DNA from: Diphasiastrum complanatum
Lineage: Eukaryota > Streptophyta > Lycopodiopsida > Lycopodiales > Lycopodiaceae
Direction: 5' to 3'
Assembly: GCA_029204225.1 (NCBI GenBank)
Contig: CM055102.1
Coordinates: forward strand, 7,218,994 to 7,282,993
Length of the DNA: 64,000 bases
The notes beneath the pieces were generated by a model, which was given only the letters and a program-made list of their open reading frames with translations, was not told the DNA's origin and ran no database searches. Of the stretch, positions 46,961-58,536 are shown piece by piece. A program made the position numbers and the translations under genes. Numbering within the stretch: the first letter of the stretch is position 1; each line of letters starts with the position of its first letter.

Positions 46961-49194
46961 TAACTCAATCTCCATCAAGGTGATCACCTCTCCGAGGATA
47001 ATGCTATGAAAATATGAATAGATATCTTAACTGATCTTCTGATCTTGTAGGTAATCCTTCTTTTAACTAATCAAGTATAACTAGAATCTGAACTATGATT
47101 CGTCAATCATAATTCATCAGATTCTTGTCCTATACTCAATAAAAGAACGTGATACCCTCACATAGGCAACAACCAATGATCAGAAGAACTTTTAAACTTA
47201 GAGTCACCTCTAGTTTAGCAAACATGGCCTGACCAAAAGCGACCAGTGAACATCAAATCGCGAATGTTCAAAATGTCACTTTGGTACCGTAAAGCCTAAA
47301 CAGACACTCTATGACTACTTGGTCTATACCTGAATAAACATAGTTGGTTTGGTAAGGTGATCAGTCATACCCAAAATTCTTGTAACCTGTTTATTCATCC
47401 GGGATATGAATCCCTCCTCTCCTTTGGATTGGGTAATTTGTAGAATCCGAGTTATGATTTGCCAATCCCAACTCTCCATATTCCAAAGACCATACCAATC
47501 GTAAGAGTGCATTACAATTCTTAAAAGACACATGAGTTGTTCTTGAAAGTCCTTTCCATTTGGAATGTTCCAGACTTTCCCAACTCACACACGGTGTCTA
47601 TAAAAGGATTGTAATTCCAAGAACGCCCTTACTCTAAACATGACACAAATTGTCATTCCAAAGTTAGGGTCTTAGTCTAGAATACGTCTAGATTTTCCTC
47701 TTAAGTTCTAATCTAGAATAACTTAAGATTTTTTAGGAACCCCATTACGTGAAGTTCTAGCTTTTGGCAACCCACAACTATCCAACTCTCTTGAGTCTTC
47801 CAGGATAGCATTTCATCAATTCCAAACGGGAAAAGATAAGGCCAAAAAGTTCTCATGTATTCTATGCACACACATTTGTAAAATGACTCATAGACGTTGC
47901 GACTTATAAGCAATACATCTTAACATTAATATCCATAATTAAGATTATATTGTTGATTTCCAACAACTAATAGAGAAGTAGCACTTCTGACACAGTTAGT
48001 TGTATCAGACTTAGAAAATATTTAAATGTCTTGGTGTGGTACCAAAACACCACATTTAATCTGATTCTAAATCAATTCTAGGTCAATAAGCAATTCTCAA
48101 TGAGAAAGTACTATAACCTAGCGAGAAATTGTCTCAAACACAATTCTCATCAATATGCTTTTGTACCAACAACTAGTTTATGCATGCAAATAAACTTAGT
48201 TCATGGAATACTTTGTAGATCCATAGGATTAAAAGTTTGTACATAAGGTTTTAATGATCCCACAAGATTCACTACATAGCATATCCCTACAAATAACTCC
48301 TGATCTGTACTTAACACTTTTATAACCAAGAATCCTGTAACTTGGTTATTCTCTAAGAGAGAATATTTCTCAAAGAGTGCTATTTCACATTCAGTATCTC
48401 AACCGGAGATAATCTCAAAAGAATATAATGTTAGCATGAACTTCCTTCCTTGCATCAACCCAGGATCTCAGTCCATACTAAGATCAAGTTGATTGCTTCC
48501 AGTAAGGAATAGTTTTTCAACCACTTCCCATCTTGCAATAGTATTACCAAGTTCTGACACAAATCAATCGGACTTGTTATCAGCCACTTTCCTATCGCAA
48601 GAGTACTTTCTAAATTTCCCCCCTGTTAAATCTTCAAATCTGATATCAACTATAATCCATAAAGGATTTCTGTAATATCTGATTATAGTATTATTTCTGA
48701 TTTATAAAACAGGTCCATTATCTATAACAGATTCCTCCTGGAATCTCTTATAGATGCTTCTCCTTGATAACTCTCTTTTATTCCTACTTCTCCCCCTTTT
48801 TAACAAGAAATGACACGAGTTTCCAAGGGGTGTAGATCATTTGAGATTTGCCCAAGAGAAGAGTCTAAGAAGAGATCCGAGAAAATCTTGAAAACCAAAA
48901 GAATGTTGCATCATTGTTAGTAAATACCAATGATGTCCCAACATAGTGATTTAGAAAAAGATTTTCTTTATTATCAAATTGGAGAATTGACCTGTAAATC
49001 AGAAAAGGATTTCTTGAAGATATAAGTAAGAAAAATTGTTTAGAAAGAACCGTCATTTACCATTTTTGTGATGTTATCCAAGGTCAATGGGTAAACAGAA
49101 TTACTTCCAAGGAATCACAAAAAAGCAAGTTAATTCATGTGTTAAGAAATTCACCAATATATCTTTTATAAAGAAATAGCTTACTAGGTTTCCG

Positions 49195-49256
49195 GTTTTG
49201 TAAATTTGAGATATCCAAGAAAGGGGTCATGACCAATATCTCAAATTTCCGACAAA
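49195..49256. repeat. Short inverted repeat (hairpin)
   Basis: AAATTTGAGATAT (49202-49214) and its perfect complement (49236-49248), extended by GTTTTG and CAAAAC across a small bulge, with a loop of 21 bases. No known family assigned. Confidence 0.7.
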
Positions 49257-50680
49257 ACACCCGTTTTATGACCGATAGTATTTGGCATCACTAAGACTTA
49301 CGGCCATACCATGGTCAACTGATCCAGTTAGTTTCAAATCTTCATTTTGGAATTGTCTGCGTCTCATACCATAGGTTCTTCCACCACGAAGGCCCTCCAC
49401 TTCCTGATCAAAGTGTTAGAAAAAATAATACAAGTATATGAAGTTCTCAAGAATTTATAAAAAAATCCAACTTCAACTCAAACAAACATTCTTTCGCCCT
49501 CTTTTCACAATCTTTATGGTCACCGTAAGGTTCACAGTGACAGATTTAGAGATGGGGATGAATGAATCGACTTTTTCTTGTTCAAAACAACAAAGAGTGA
49601 TGGAACGCATCAGCATCAAGTACATCAAGAAAACAACTTTTTTGTTCCATTTTAGTCTTTCCATCTCAGGCTTCTGGGCCCGTTTTAATCGTGTCTATTT
49701 TTGAAAAAATGACACCTTGGTCAAAAAAAATTCCAAGAACTCCTATTCTCGGTTGCCCACCACAGTCAATAAAGCGAATATAATTTGTCAATTGTGAAAA
49801 AAGCCTTATGGAATTCCTCCAGGAATCAGCCCAATCACAGTTCTATGGGTTGCGTCCTCCAGCAGAAGGAGGCCTTACCCAAAATAAAAATTGACGAAAT
49901 TCACTTTTTTTTTTTTTAAATTCTAGGACGTTGCTTGGCCACCCATTTATCCAGTCATTAACAATTTCTAGGCTTTTAATTGCTGGAAAAATTTTCGGTT
50001 GTTAGCCCAAGCTGTATAACATAATGACTAATAATTGAATAGATTTTGCATTCGATTTTTTTCTATTCATTGCACTAATGAAATTCCTACACATCGTGGT
50101 CCAAAATTTGCAACCATGTGTTTTAATATTACAGGGGCCCATCACGGTTGAGTGATGTCGGGCAAATTTTCATTTGCCTCCCCTTCTTTAGAATTTCATT
50201 CAATCCATTTGCATAAAAAAATCAAAAAAATTGATAAAATTTTTCGTTCGGTTAAATCATTATGGGTATACTTTCTAATCGTGCAATGTCCACAAAAAAC
50301 ATAGCATTTAACAGACAATAACGTGCTCATAGAATTTTTACCAAAGATTTTGCAAAATGGAACCAATGCAACAAATACTCGGAAAAAACCATTTCATGAA
50401 TCAAAATCTCATTCAGACGATATTTTTGGCCATTAAGATCTAAACTAACTGCAATGATTAAAAAGTTCAAAAAACCACCAATTGAAAACACATTGAGTAA
50501 AGCATCCAGCTTCTCCCCTTCTCAATCTACCTACATAATACACTCATACTCAAGTTTCTCAAAACTAAAACTTAAGTATGACACCTAAACCCCCCCCGGG
50601 TTCCCACGAAAAAGCCTCGGGCCTCACCTGCTGCCCACAAGCAGAACGAGGGAGAGAGGCCCGAGCAACATGTGAAGACC

Positions 50681-50682
<2 letters not shown>

Positions 50683-50764
<82 letters not shown>
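50683..50764. repeat. (AG)41 microsatellite
   Basis: About 82 bases of perfect AG, flanked on the left by a C-run and a GC-rich 60-base patch (50590-50660) in otherwise AT-rich DNA. Confidence 0.95.
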
Positions 50765-50766
<2 letters not shown>

Positions 50767-51241
50767 CCGAGGGATGGTGATCTTTTGCCCATCACACTTG
50801 ACGCATGTGCACCATATTTTATTTTGAAAATAATTTTTTTACGAGAAACAAAAATCAAGTACATGTCACTTTAGCACAATAGTTTAACTTATAATAACAA
50901 AGTCATTATGAACAAGAAAACATGCATGTTTAGTACTTACCCTGTTAACTTGAGTAGTGTCTTCATCGCTAGACTGTTTTGAATGTAATTCATCTCGTTG
51001 TGATAAACTGCTTATATGCACAAGTACAAAACACAAATAACATAAACTTAATCAATTTTTCAAAAACAATACGTTGGTTCTTACCTTTCGATATTTAGAT
51101 AGCATGATTCTTATCTTTCGATATTTAGATAGCATGGTTTTTATCTTCGATTATTTCTAAACACATATTTGTCTCTTCTTTTGTTATCACAATATATTAG
51201 GGTTAATTGTAATGTATTGTATGTTTATGAATGTAGTAATC

Positions 51242-52260
51242 ATGTCGGGGTCAGGCAGTGGTGAAAGCTCAGGAGACTATGTTTCAACTTTTTATGCATC
51301 ATTAACTCGTGAGCAGAAAGCACAACTACAAGGTATGCTTAGCCAAGACGAGGGTGATTCCTCACAAGCAGCCACGGCTCCTACCCCTACCAAAGAGTCA
51401 TCCACAAAGCCTTATTACAACGTGGATCCTCGAGGTAATATAATTGCCAACAAAAAAGGGAGGGTGGTTTTGGACCGGCTCTATTCTTTATGCCAACGCC
51501 ATTTTGGCAACATATTGTTTAATAAATGGTCCGAACAATCTGCCGTCGATAAACGACAGGTTATTGGTACCCTTCGTGACAAATTCCAGCAAGAAGAAAA
51601 ATTTGATGAGAAGGAAATTCATAAGTATATGAGCTTATGGATTAGGCATCATTGTGATATGGTACAACAAGCTTATAGGGACGGGCAATCCAAACCCTCC
51701 TAGTGTTCAAGAAGTAATTGGAACTATGTAAAAGCGGATGAATGAACACCGGATAAATACAAGATTCAAAAAGATGTTGCGGTCGCTAGGATGCATGGGA
51801 TAGGCAATCCTAGGTTGGGCTCGAGCGGAAAGGCGGGATTGCAAGCAAACATGGTAAGTGAACCTAAACTACTCTTATAGTTTATCTTTGATTTCATATG
51901 CTTTTATTTTTTAATATGCATTATGACTAGCTGCTCCAACGTAGCCCTAAATTATTTTCAACTTAAATTGAATGCATGGATAGTTGGCAGACTATGGATG
52001 TCTGCCAACTAAGGAGGAGTACGACTTTGCCTTCAGGGAATCAAACAAGGCATTAGTCAACAAACTAAAGAGCGAGGGTCATCCTCCAAATGTAAGTACT
52101 AGTTTTTGTATTTATGCTAATGTGGTTTGTATTCCAACGTCAATTTTATTTAATTTAATATGATCGAGCATTAAATAATAATGTAATTTGTTTGCTTGTG
52201 TTCATGCAGACTGGATGTCACGACGACAATGAGTGGATTAGGTCTATAAGTTTTAATTGA
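51242..52260 (+). pseudogene. CACTA-associated plant transposon protein (three exons)
   Basis: Exon 1 from ATG 51242 (MSGSGSGESSGDYVSTFYAS) to 51853, exon 2 51984-52091, exon 3 52210-52260 ending in TGA; the introns have GTAAGT donors. Exon 1 is open to 51703, with GRVVLDRLYSLCQRHFGNIL and KEIHKYMSLWIRHHCDMV. Stops and two frame changes follow between 51690 and 51780 before ARMHGIGNPRLGSSGKAGLQ. The overall pattern is like the Ptta/En/Spm-type proteins encoded by plant CACTA elements; this is a resemblance in length and helix pattern and no catalytic motif is seen. Exon 2 reads YGCLPTKEEYDFAFRESNKA. Confidence 0.5.
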
Positions 52261-52320
52261 TGCGACTTTTAGTTGATGTTAGATCTAGAGAGACTCATGT
52301 GAAATTAAAGCACCAATTTT

Positions 52321-52325
52321 GTAAT
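52321..52325. repeat. Copia-I target site duplication, left
   Basis: GTAAT directly before the LTR start TGTTAAAAATTC; identical to 57143-57147. Confidence 0.93.
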
Positions 52326-52992
52326 TGTTAAAAATTCACAACTCTAGCTTGACTAGTTTTGGTAATATGACTTGTAAATAGTTAGATGGTCATGATGTGG
52401 CTTGTCACATGTGCCAAATAGCATAGGATTCCATTCATAAGGATGTTCTCAAGTAGACCTAAGTGTTAGAACCTTTGGAATGAGTCCAAATTATGCTTAG
52501 ATACAAGAGAGAAAAAATAGGAGCTATTTTTGGTAATTTTTGCATTGTTGAGGGATCTCCGAGATTCCAACCCTAACTTGGTAGGGATGAAAGATCCACC
52601 AAAATTAGCATTAGGAATAGGTTTAGGGCTACTCATACCTTCCCAAAACCATGATGGATCATGTATATATAGGTGATGATATCTCACCAAAATCAATCAA
52701 GCAATTTCAGTATTTTTCTCTCATAATGGTGCAATTGCTTGTTTGAGTACTTGTGATTACTAATGATTATAGGATTGAATGTAGGTCTGGTGTACAGTAC
52801 TCAGACTGTGGGAGGTCGTACTTTCACACATGTGAAGCCTTCTTCAAGGATTTGGGCCATTTAGTGAGGTTCAAGCATAGATTTTTGATGGATTTTAATG
52901 GTTCAACTTGTGCTAATCTTATGAGATCATAATCTATTGTTTCCCTCATCATTTCAAGTGTTTTAGTATCCTTATTTGCTATAATTTTTACA
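52326..52992 (+). repeat. Copia-I 5' LTR
   Basis: 667 bases, TGTTAAAAATTCACA to AATTTTTACA. Contains CACACATGTG (near 52826), one base off the palindrome, about 165 bases before its end. Confidence 0.95.
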
Positions 52993-53004
52993 TGGTATCA
53001 GAGC
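52993..53004 (+). other. Copia-I primer binding site
   Basis: TGGTATCAGAGC, exact complement of the initiator-Met tRNA 3' end, directly after the LTR. Confidence 0.95.
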
Positions 53005-53785
53005 CTAAAGGCTGAAATGAGCTAAATCCTTGGTTTTCATTCAATTTGATCTCCATTTTTTATCTAAATCTTGTGTAGATTGGATCTTAGCATCTAGCAT
53101 TGATTCTAGAACTCAAAGTGAGTGAAATACATTGGAGATTGGTGTTGTGTGACTTCATTTTCAGGTGTGTAGGTGTCTAAAACCAGAGGCAAAGTTGAAT
53201 TCAATTCACATTACCAAGATAGCAAGTTTTGCTTGCTCCAAGCATTGATTTCTAAGCGAGTTTTGGAGGTGATTTCATAGAAGAGGATTTCTAGCATTCA
53301 AGGAGAGGGAAGATCAGAGTTTTGGGGACTCTTCAAGGCTGTTCTAAGGTGTAGTGGACACCTCCTAAAGTGATTTAGGGTCAATCCAACCATTGCTTGA
53401 CTTATGCACATCAATTTTGATCATTTTTTGCTTGTGATTGGATAGTAGATTGTGTTGCATCCTCATTAAGTTCCATTTAGATCTTTTACAAGTGATCTTG
53501 GAAGTATATTAGGTTGCTGAAATTCACTCTTGATCAGATCATTTGGAAGCTTTAATGTTCTTAATAGAAAGAGGGGCAATTCTACTAGTATTGTCTACTT
53601 CAATCAAGCAAGTGCATTGTTTCTAGTATTCTATGATTTGATTTTGGTTAGAGATCATTCTTAGATCTTTATAGGAAGTCTATTACTGATCTTTTCAGGT
53701 CCCTAAGAAGTGGGATAAGGTAGATCTTCAATCGAATCAATAGAAGTAACCTTCATTTGTGTCAAGTCCTTGATTAGGAGACTAG

Positions 53786-54640
53786 ATGGCATCTATAAAT
53801 GTATATCTTTTGGATACTAATGAAAGGCTCGACAAAACTAACTATACCATATGGAAAGTTAGAATAGAATCCATCATGATCATGCAAGATCTGATGGAAA
53901 TTGTAAATGGTAAGGAGGGTGAACCTATTCATCCTCAAGAAAAAGCCAAATACATCAAAAGGTGCAATGTTGCACTACATTGCATAAAAATGAATGTTGC
54001 AAATGAACTCTTAAGAGAGGTAGGAGATTGCACTTCGGCTCAAGATGCTTGGGAGACTTTGAAAAAGGTCTACGAATCCAAAAACCAAACTAGAATGTTA
54101 GCTTTGAAGAATCAAATCTATAGAAGCTATCAAAAGAAAGGAGAGAGTGCACATACTTTTGTCCTAAGAGTAAAGGAATTGAACAAAGAGCTAGCCTTCA
54201 TAGGTGATCCTATCAAGGATGAAGAGCTTTTTCAACTCATATTGAATGGACTAAGATTTGAGTTTGACAATTTGGTTCAGGGATATGCAACTATGGATAA
54301 GCTACCCATACTTGAAGAATTCCAAGGCACACTCATGGCCGAGGAATCAAGAAGGAGCCAAATGCAAGAGAGGATGGATAGACTTTCCATCCAAGGTGGA
54401 GATGACCAAGCTCTCTTCACCAAAGGCAAAGGCAAGTCCAAAGGCAAAGGATCAACATTCAAGAAGTCTTCAAAGCTTGAGGATCAAGAAGGACCCTCAA
54501 AGGCATCTCCATCAACCACCAAAGTCAAGAAGGACAAATCAAAGGTGAAGTGCTACTATTGTAGCAAGATGGGGCATTATGCCTCGGAATGATTCAAGAG
54601 GAAGCAAGATCAAAGCCAAGCCAACATGAGCAAAGAGGAG
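53786..54640 (+). pseudogene. Copia-I gag
   Basis: 269-codon ORF from ATG 53786 (MASINVYLLDTNERLDKTNY, TIWKVRIESIMIMQDLMEIV). Contains VGDCTSAQDAWETLKKVYES, LVLRVKEL-type FVLRVKELNKELAFIGDPIK and LFQLILNGLRFEFDNLVQGY. The CCHC knuckle reads CYYCSKMGHYASE then TGA: the last Cys codon has become a stop, one base from TGC or TGT. The leader 53005-53785 has no ORF. Apart from this stop the gag is intact. Confidence 0.9.
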
Positions 54641-55532
54641 GAGGAGGAGAGTTCACATGAGGACTCTCTCATGATGTCCATATTTTCTTCAACAAGTTTC
54701 AAAGGAGAAGATCCTTGGTGGATTGACTCGGGTGCTAGTTCACACATGACTAGCAAAAGGGAGTTTTTCTCTTCTCTCTTATCTTATGATGGACCTATAA
54801 AGTCTATCTATACAACAAATGATGAAGCTTGTAAGATTGAAGGAGTTGGTAGCATTCCCCTTTGCTTAGGATCTTACAAAAAGATCAACATAGAAGGTGT
54901 TTTGTACATTCCTACAATAACAAAGAATCTACTAAGTGTTGGACAAATGGTAGACAATGGTTTCAATGTTGACTTTGCTTCAAATGAATGTTTCATCAAG
55001 AAGAAGGGTAAGATAGTGGCTAAGGGCACTATACTTGGCAAACTTTATAAGTTGGATGCATTTGTGGATACTAATGTTGTCATGTTGGCTGAGAAGAGCA
55101 AGATATCTACCTTTACTTTATGGCACAAAAGACTTGGACATGTCAACTCGGGTTCCGTGGAGGCTATGATCAAGAAGGAGTATGATTTAGGCCTACCAAA
55201 ATCTATTGGGAAGGAAGACAAGGTTTGTGAAGCTTGTGCCTTATCCAAGGCACATAAGAAGGTGTTTCCTAACTCCATCACAAAGTCATCTCATCCTCTT
55301 GAACTCATACACTCGGATGTGCACATTGCTAGCACTAAATCTAATGGAGGTTCATCCATGTTTTTAACCTTCATTGATGACTACTCAAAATATTGTTGGG
55401 TGTTCTTACTTTCCTTCAAGTCTCAAGTGTTTGATACTTTTGTAAAGCTCAAGTTGTTTGTGGAAAAGCATCATAATCATAGCATCAAGATTCTTAGAAG
55501 TGACAATGGTAGAGAATTCATCTCCAATGATC
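54640..55532 (+). pseudogene. Copia-I protease and integrase N-terminal part
   Basis: Protease active site WWIDSGASSHMTSKREFFSS near 54720; LYIPTITKNLLSVGQMVDNG; GAG-pre-integrase LWHKRLGHVNSGSVEAMIKK with VCEACALSKAHKKVF; integrase core LELIHSDVHIASTKSNGG (first Asp), FIDDYSKYCWVFLLSFKS, and IKILRSDNGREFISND (second Asp). The frame is open throughout, then joins at about 55532 to the RT C-terminal region; the integrase Glu block is gone. Confidence 0.9.
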
Positions 55533-56446
55533 AAGATAGATCTATCCTTAGAGTTCAAGATGGTAGATCTAGGGTGTCTTCACTTCATCTTAGGCATAGA
55601 GGTACTTAGAGGGTCTGATTTTATCTTTATAAGTCAAGTAAACTATGCTCAAAGTCTTTTGAAGAAGTTTAAGATGGAAGTATGCAAAAGTGTTGACACG
55701 CCAATGGAGCAAGATGTAAAAGTGCCAAATGAAGATGATGAAAGATCCTTCATGGATATCACTTTGTTTAGGCAACTTATAGGCTCCTTAATGTGGATCA
55801 CTATAACTAGACCAGATCTTAGCTTTAGTGTATGTAGGTTGAGCCAATCCATGCAAAAGCCATTGAATATCCATTGGAAAAAGGCTAAGAGGATTCTAAG
55901 ATACATCTCGGGTACATTGGATTTTGGGATTCTATATAGAGGAGATGTGATTAACCTTCATGCATTTAGTGATTCAGATTTTGCAGGGGACAAGAGGGAT
56001 AGGAAATCAACAAGTGCCTATTCAACTTCATAGGAGAAGGTGTGGTTTCATGGCTTTCAAAAAAGCAAGAAACTATATCTCTATCTTCAACCGAGGCCGA
56101 GTACAAAGCTTTGACAACCACTACAAAGGAGGTACTTTGGATCAAGAGATTATTGGTGGAGCTAAAGATCATGGACTCAGAGGAGGCACCAATCATCTAC
56201 AATGACAATATATCAGCCCAACACCTTGCTTCTAACCCAATCTTCCATGCAAGATCTAAGCACATTGAGATATGCCATCACTTTGTGAGAGAAATGGTGC
56301 AAGCCAAGGAGATTGCTTTGGAGCATGTTCCAAGCAATGAATGTGTAGCTGATCTACTTACTAAACCACTTCAAAAGACACCTTTTATGAAGTTCAGATC
56401 ATCACTTGGAGTGATTAGTAAAGCAATGATTAGTAAACCAAGCTAG
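55533..56446 (+). pseudogene. Copia-I RT C-terminus and RNase H
   Basis: After the deletion junction comes DLSLEFKMVDLGCLHFILGI, SVDTPMEQDVKVPNEDDERS, LMWITITRPDLSFSVCRLSQ and FSDSDFAGDKRDRKSTSAYS (Asp). A one-frame shift near 56033 leads to VSWLSKKQETISLSSTEAEY (Glu), YNDNISAQHLASNPIFHARS (Asp) and CVADLLTKPLQKTPFMKF. The YVDD box and all upstream RT are missing. Confidence 0.9.
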
Positions 56447-56460
56447 ATAGTGAGGAGGAG

Positions 56461-57142
56461 TGTTAAAAATTCACAATTCTAACTTGACTAGTTTTAGTCA
56501 TATGACTTGTAAATAGTTAGATGGTCATGATGTGGCTTGTCACACGTGCCAAATAGCATAGGATTCCATTCATAAGGATGTTCTCAAGTAGACCTAAGTG
56601 TTAGAACCTTTGGAATGAGTCCAAATTATGCTTAGATACAAGAGAGAAAAAATAGGAGCTATTTTTGGTAATTTTTGCATTGTTGAGGGATCTCCAAGAT
56701 TCCAACCCTAACTTGGTAGGTATGAAAGATCCACCAAAATTAGCATTAGGGATAGGTTTAGGGCTACTCATACCTATCCAAAACCGTGATGGATCATGTA
56801 TATATAGGTGATGATAACTCACCAAAATCAATCAAGCAATTTCATGATTTTTCTCTCATAATGGTGCAATTGCTCTCTACGTTCATAATTGTTTGAGTAC
56901 TTGTGATTACTAATGATTATAGGATTGAATGTAGGTCTGGTGTACAGTACTAAGACTGTGGGAGGCCATACTTTCACACGTGTGAAGCCTTCTTCAAGGA
57001 TTTGGGCCATTTAGTGAGGTTCAAGCATAGATTTTTGATGGATTTTGATGGTTCAACTTGTGCTAATCTTATGAGATCATAATCTATTGTTTCCCTCATC
57101 ATTTCAAATGTTTTAGGATCTTTATTTGCTGTAATTTTTACA
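56461..57142 (+). repeat. Copia-I 3' LTR
   Basis: 682 bases following AGTGAGGAGGAG. CACACGTGTG at 56975-56984. Has a 15-base CTCTACGTTCATAAT unit near 56875 absent from the 5' LTR. Confidence 0.95.
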
Positions 57143-57147
57143 GTAAT
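57143..57147. repeat. Copia-I target site duplication, right
   Basis: GTAAT, identical to 52321-52325. Confidence 0.93.
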
Positions 57148-57629
57148 ACATTGATTGATATTATGAATATATTATTATTGCAAATGATCGTGCTATATTG
57201 CCATTGCTTTTTCAAAAATTGCAATGTCAAATTTCGAGATGTGGATTGACGTAATAACTAACTAAGAATTCAAAACCATGTGCAATGTCGGATTTCAAAA
57301 CAAGAATCAATATCATATATAGAAATCTAAATGAAATTTATGATGTGGATAAAGCAATGCAATAAAGTATTGTCATTCATAATGCACATGAAGTAATGCA
57401 ATAAAATATAGGAATGAAAAGTAATTTATGTGCATTAAGTAATTTAAGAATGAAAAGTACTTCATGCTTAGCTTGTTATTTGATCCAAATGTTGAATGCA
57501 ACTCAAAAATATTGTTTCAAAAACAATTCATGAACATCGCTTCTCCAAGAACATCACTCCAAGAACAACCCGATAAAAATGCACGAGCTATTTTTTATGC
57601 ATTTTTTATTTTTTTAAACCTAATTTGGG

Positions 57630-58085
57630 ATGTCGGAATCCGACATCCAAATGCATCGAAATGACATCGGACCTTTTTTTTAATTATTGTGTTAACAGAC
57701 ATCGGATTTCGATGTGTATTTGGGACGTTGGAATCCAACATTCAAGTAGATGTCGGATGGACATCGGATGTCAGATGATTTTTGGGAGTGTTCAGTATTA
57801 ACAGACGTCAAAATCTGACGTCTAATTTTTTTTGTCGGATTCCGACATCCACGTCGGATCGGAAGCGACGTCTTTGGACGTCGGATTTCGACATCCACGT
57901 CGGACGTCGGAATCTGACATCCACGTGGACCCGTCCACCATCCACTGGGACTTGATGTTCGGGATTCCGGCAAGTTATGGATGTCGGATTTCGACGTATT
58001 TTATAAATGTCGGATTCCAACGACCTCATTGCGACGTGTTTTTTTGACGTCCGTGACGCATTAAAAAAAAATTAAACTCGTGATT
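57630..58085. repeat. CACTA subterminal palindromic array
   Basis: About a dozen degenerate copies of GTCGGATTCCGACATC and GACGTC-containing words in both orientations, clustered within 450 bases of the right terminus. Such subterminal repeats are where CACTA transposition proteins bind. The strong repetition makes spurious ORFs (57692-57973). Confidence 0.75.
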
Positions 58086-58110
58086 CACGTCGCAAAACAC
58101 GTCACAAATC

Positions 58111-58128
58111 ACAGCGGGTGTTGTAGTG
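58111..58128 (-). repeat. CACTA right terminal inverted repeat
   Basis: The complement starts CACTACAACACCCGCTGT. It ends abruptly at 58128, followed by ACA, a possible three-base target duplication. Confidence 0.7.
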
Positions 58129-58487
58129 ACACAAGCTTATCAACTTATAGAAGTTTCTAGATCTCTTCCAAACTCTAGATCTATTCATCACCACTACCGA
58201 CATCACCCTTGTCGTCAGAGAGAGATAGGCTTTCTTTTATAGCAACATGGCTTCAAATTACTCTGACTATTAGTCAAAGGTAGAGTCATTGTCTCAGTGA
58301 ACTTGTATTGTTTGATCATTTCGTTATATTGGACCATTTTGGTGCCTTGAGGCCTGAAATTGTATATTATTCATACATTTCACTTTTATCATGTCTTATC
58401 GCTACAGATAATATGTTTCAATGCTAGGTTGATGTCACTTGCTATGATTTGTGGTGGTTCAATATGGCTTGTTGTATTTTCGGAGGG

Positions 58488-58536
<49 letters not shown>

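Larger units (their letters stand above)
46961..51199. other. Mostly unassigned region
   Basis: No ORF with a recognised motif. 47300-47620 on the minus strand has LTR-like character, with TATAGACACC-type sequence (GTCTATAAAAGG on the plus strand near 47597), but no partner was found. A hairpin at 49195-49256 and a microsatellite at 50683-50764 are listed separately. ORFs of 60-100 codons here look like chance. Confidence 0.5.
52326..57142 (+). mobile_element. Copia-I: young, internally deleted Ty1/copia element
   Basis: 4817 bases with two LTRs, PBS, gag, protease, part of integrase, RT C-terminus, RNase H, purine tract AGGAGGAG, and perfect GTAAT duplications at both sides. The LTRs are nearly identical by eye apart from a 15-base unit found only in the 3' copy. 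The integrase C-terminus and most of RT are absent, so it needs enzymes from related copies. Confidence 0.96.
51200..58128 (+). mobile_element. CACTA-like DNA transposon, split by Copia-I; left end not found
   Basis: The right terminus at 58128 is GGGTGTTGTAGTG, whose complement CACTACAACACCC is the CACTA-superfamily signature. The 450 bases before it are full of short palindromic subterminal repeats, as in CACTA elements. A spliced ORF (51242-52260) lies at the left. Copia-I is inserted at 52326-57142. I found no matching CACTA end to the left, so the start is arbitrary. Confidence 0.65.

Noticed and set aside
47300-47620. Possible solo LTR with TATAAAAGG
   Set aside because: No TG..CA borders, partner or flanking duplication could be identified by eye.
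57692-57973. 93-codon minus-strand ORF rich in Arg and Ser
   Set aside because: It lies wholly within the CACTA subterminal palindromes; its open frame follows from the repeat unit.
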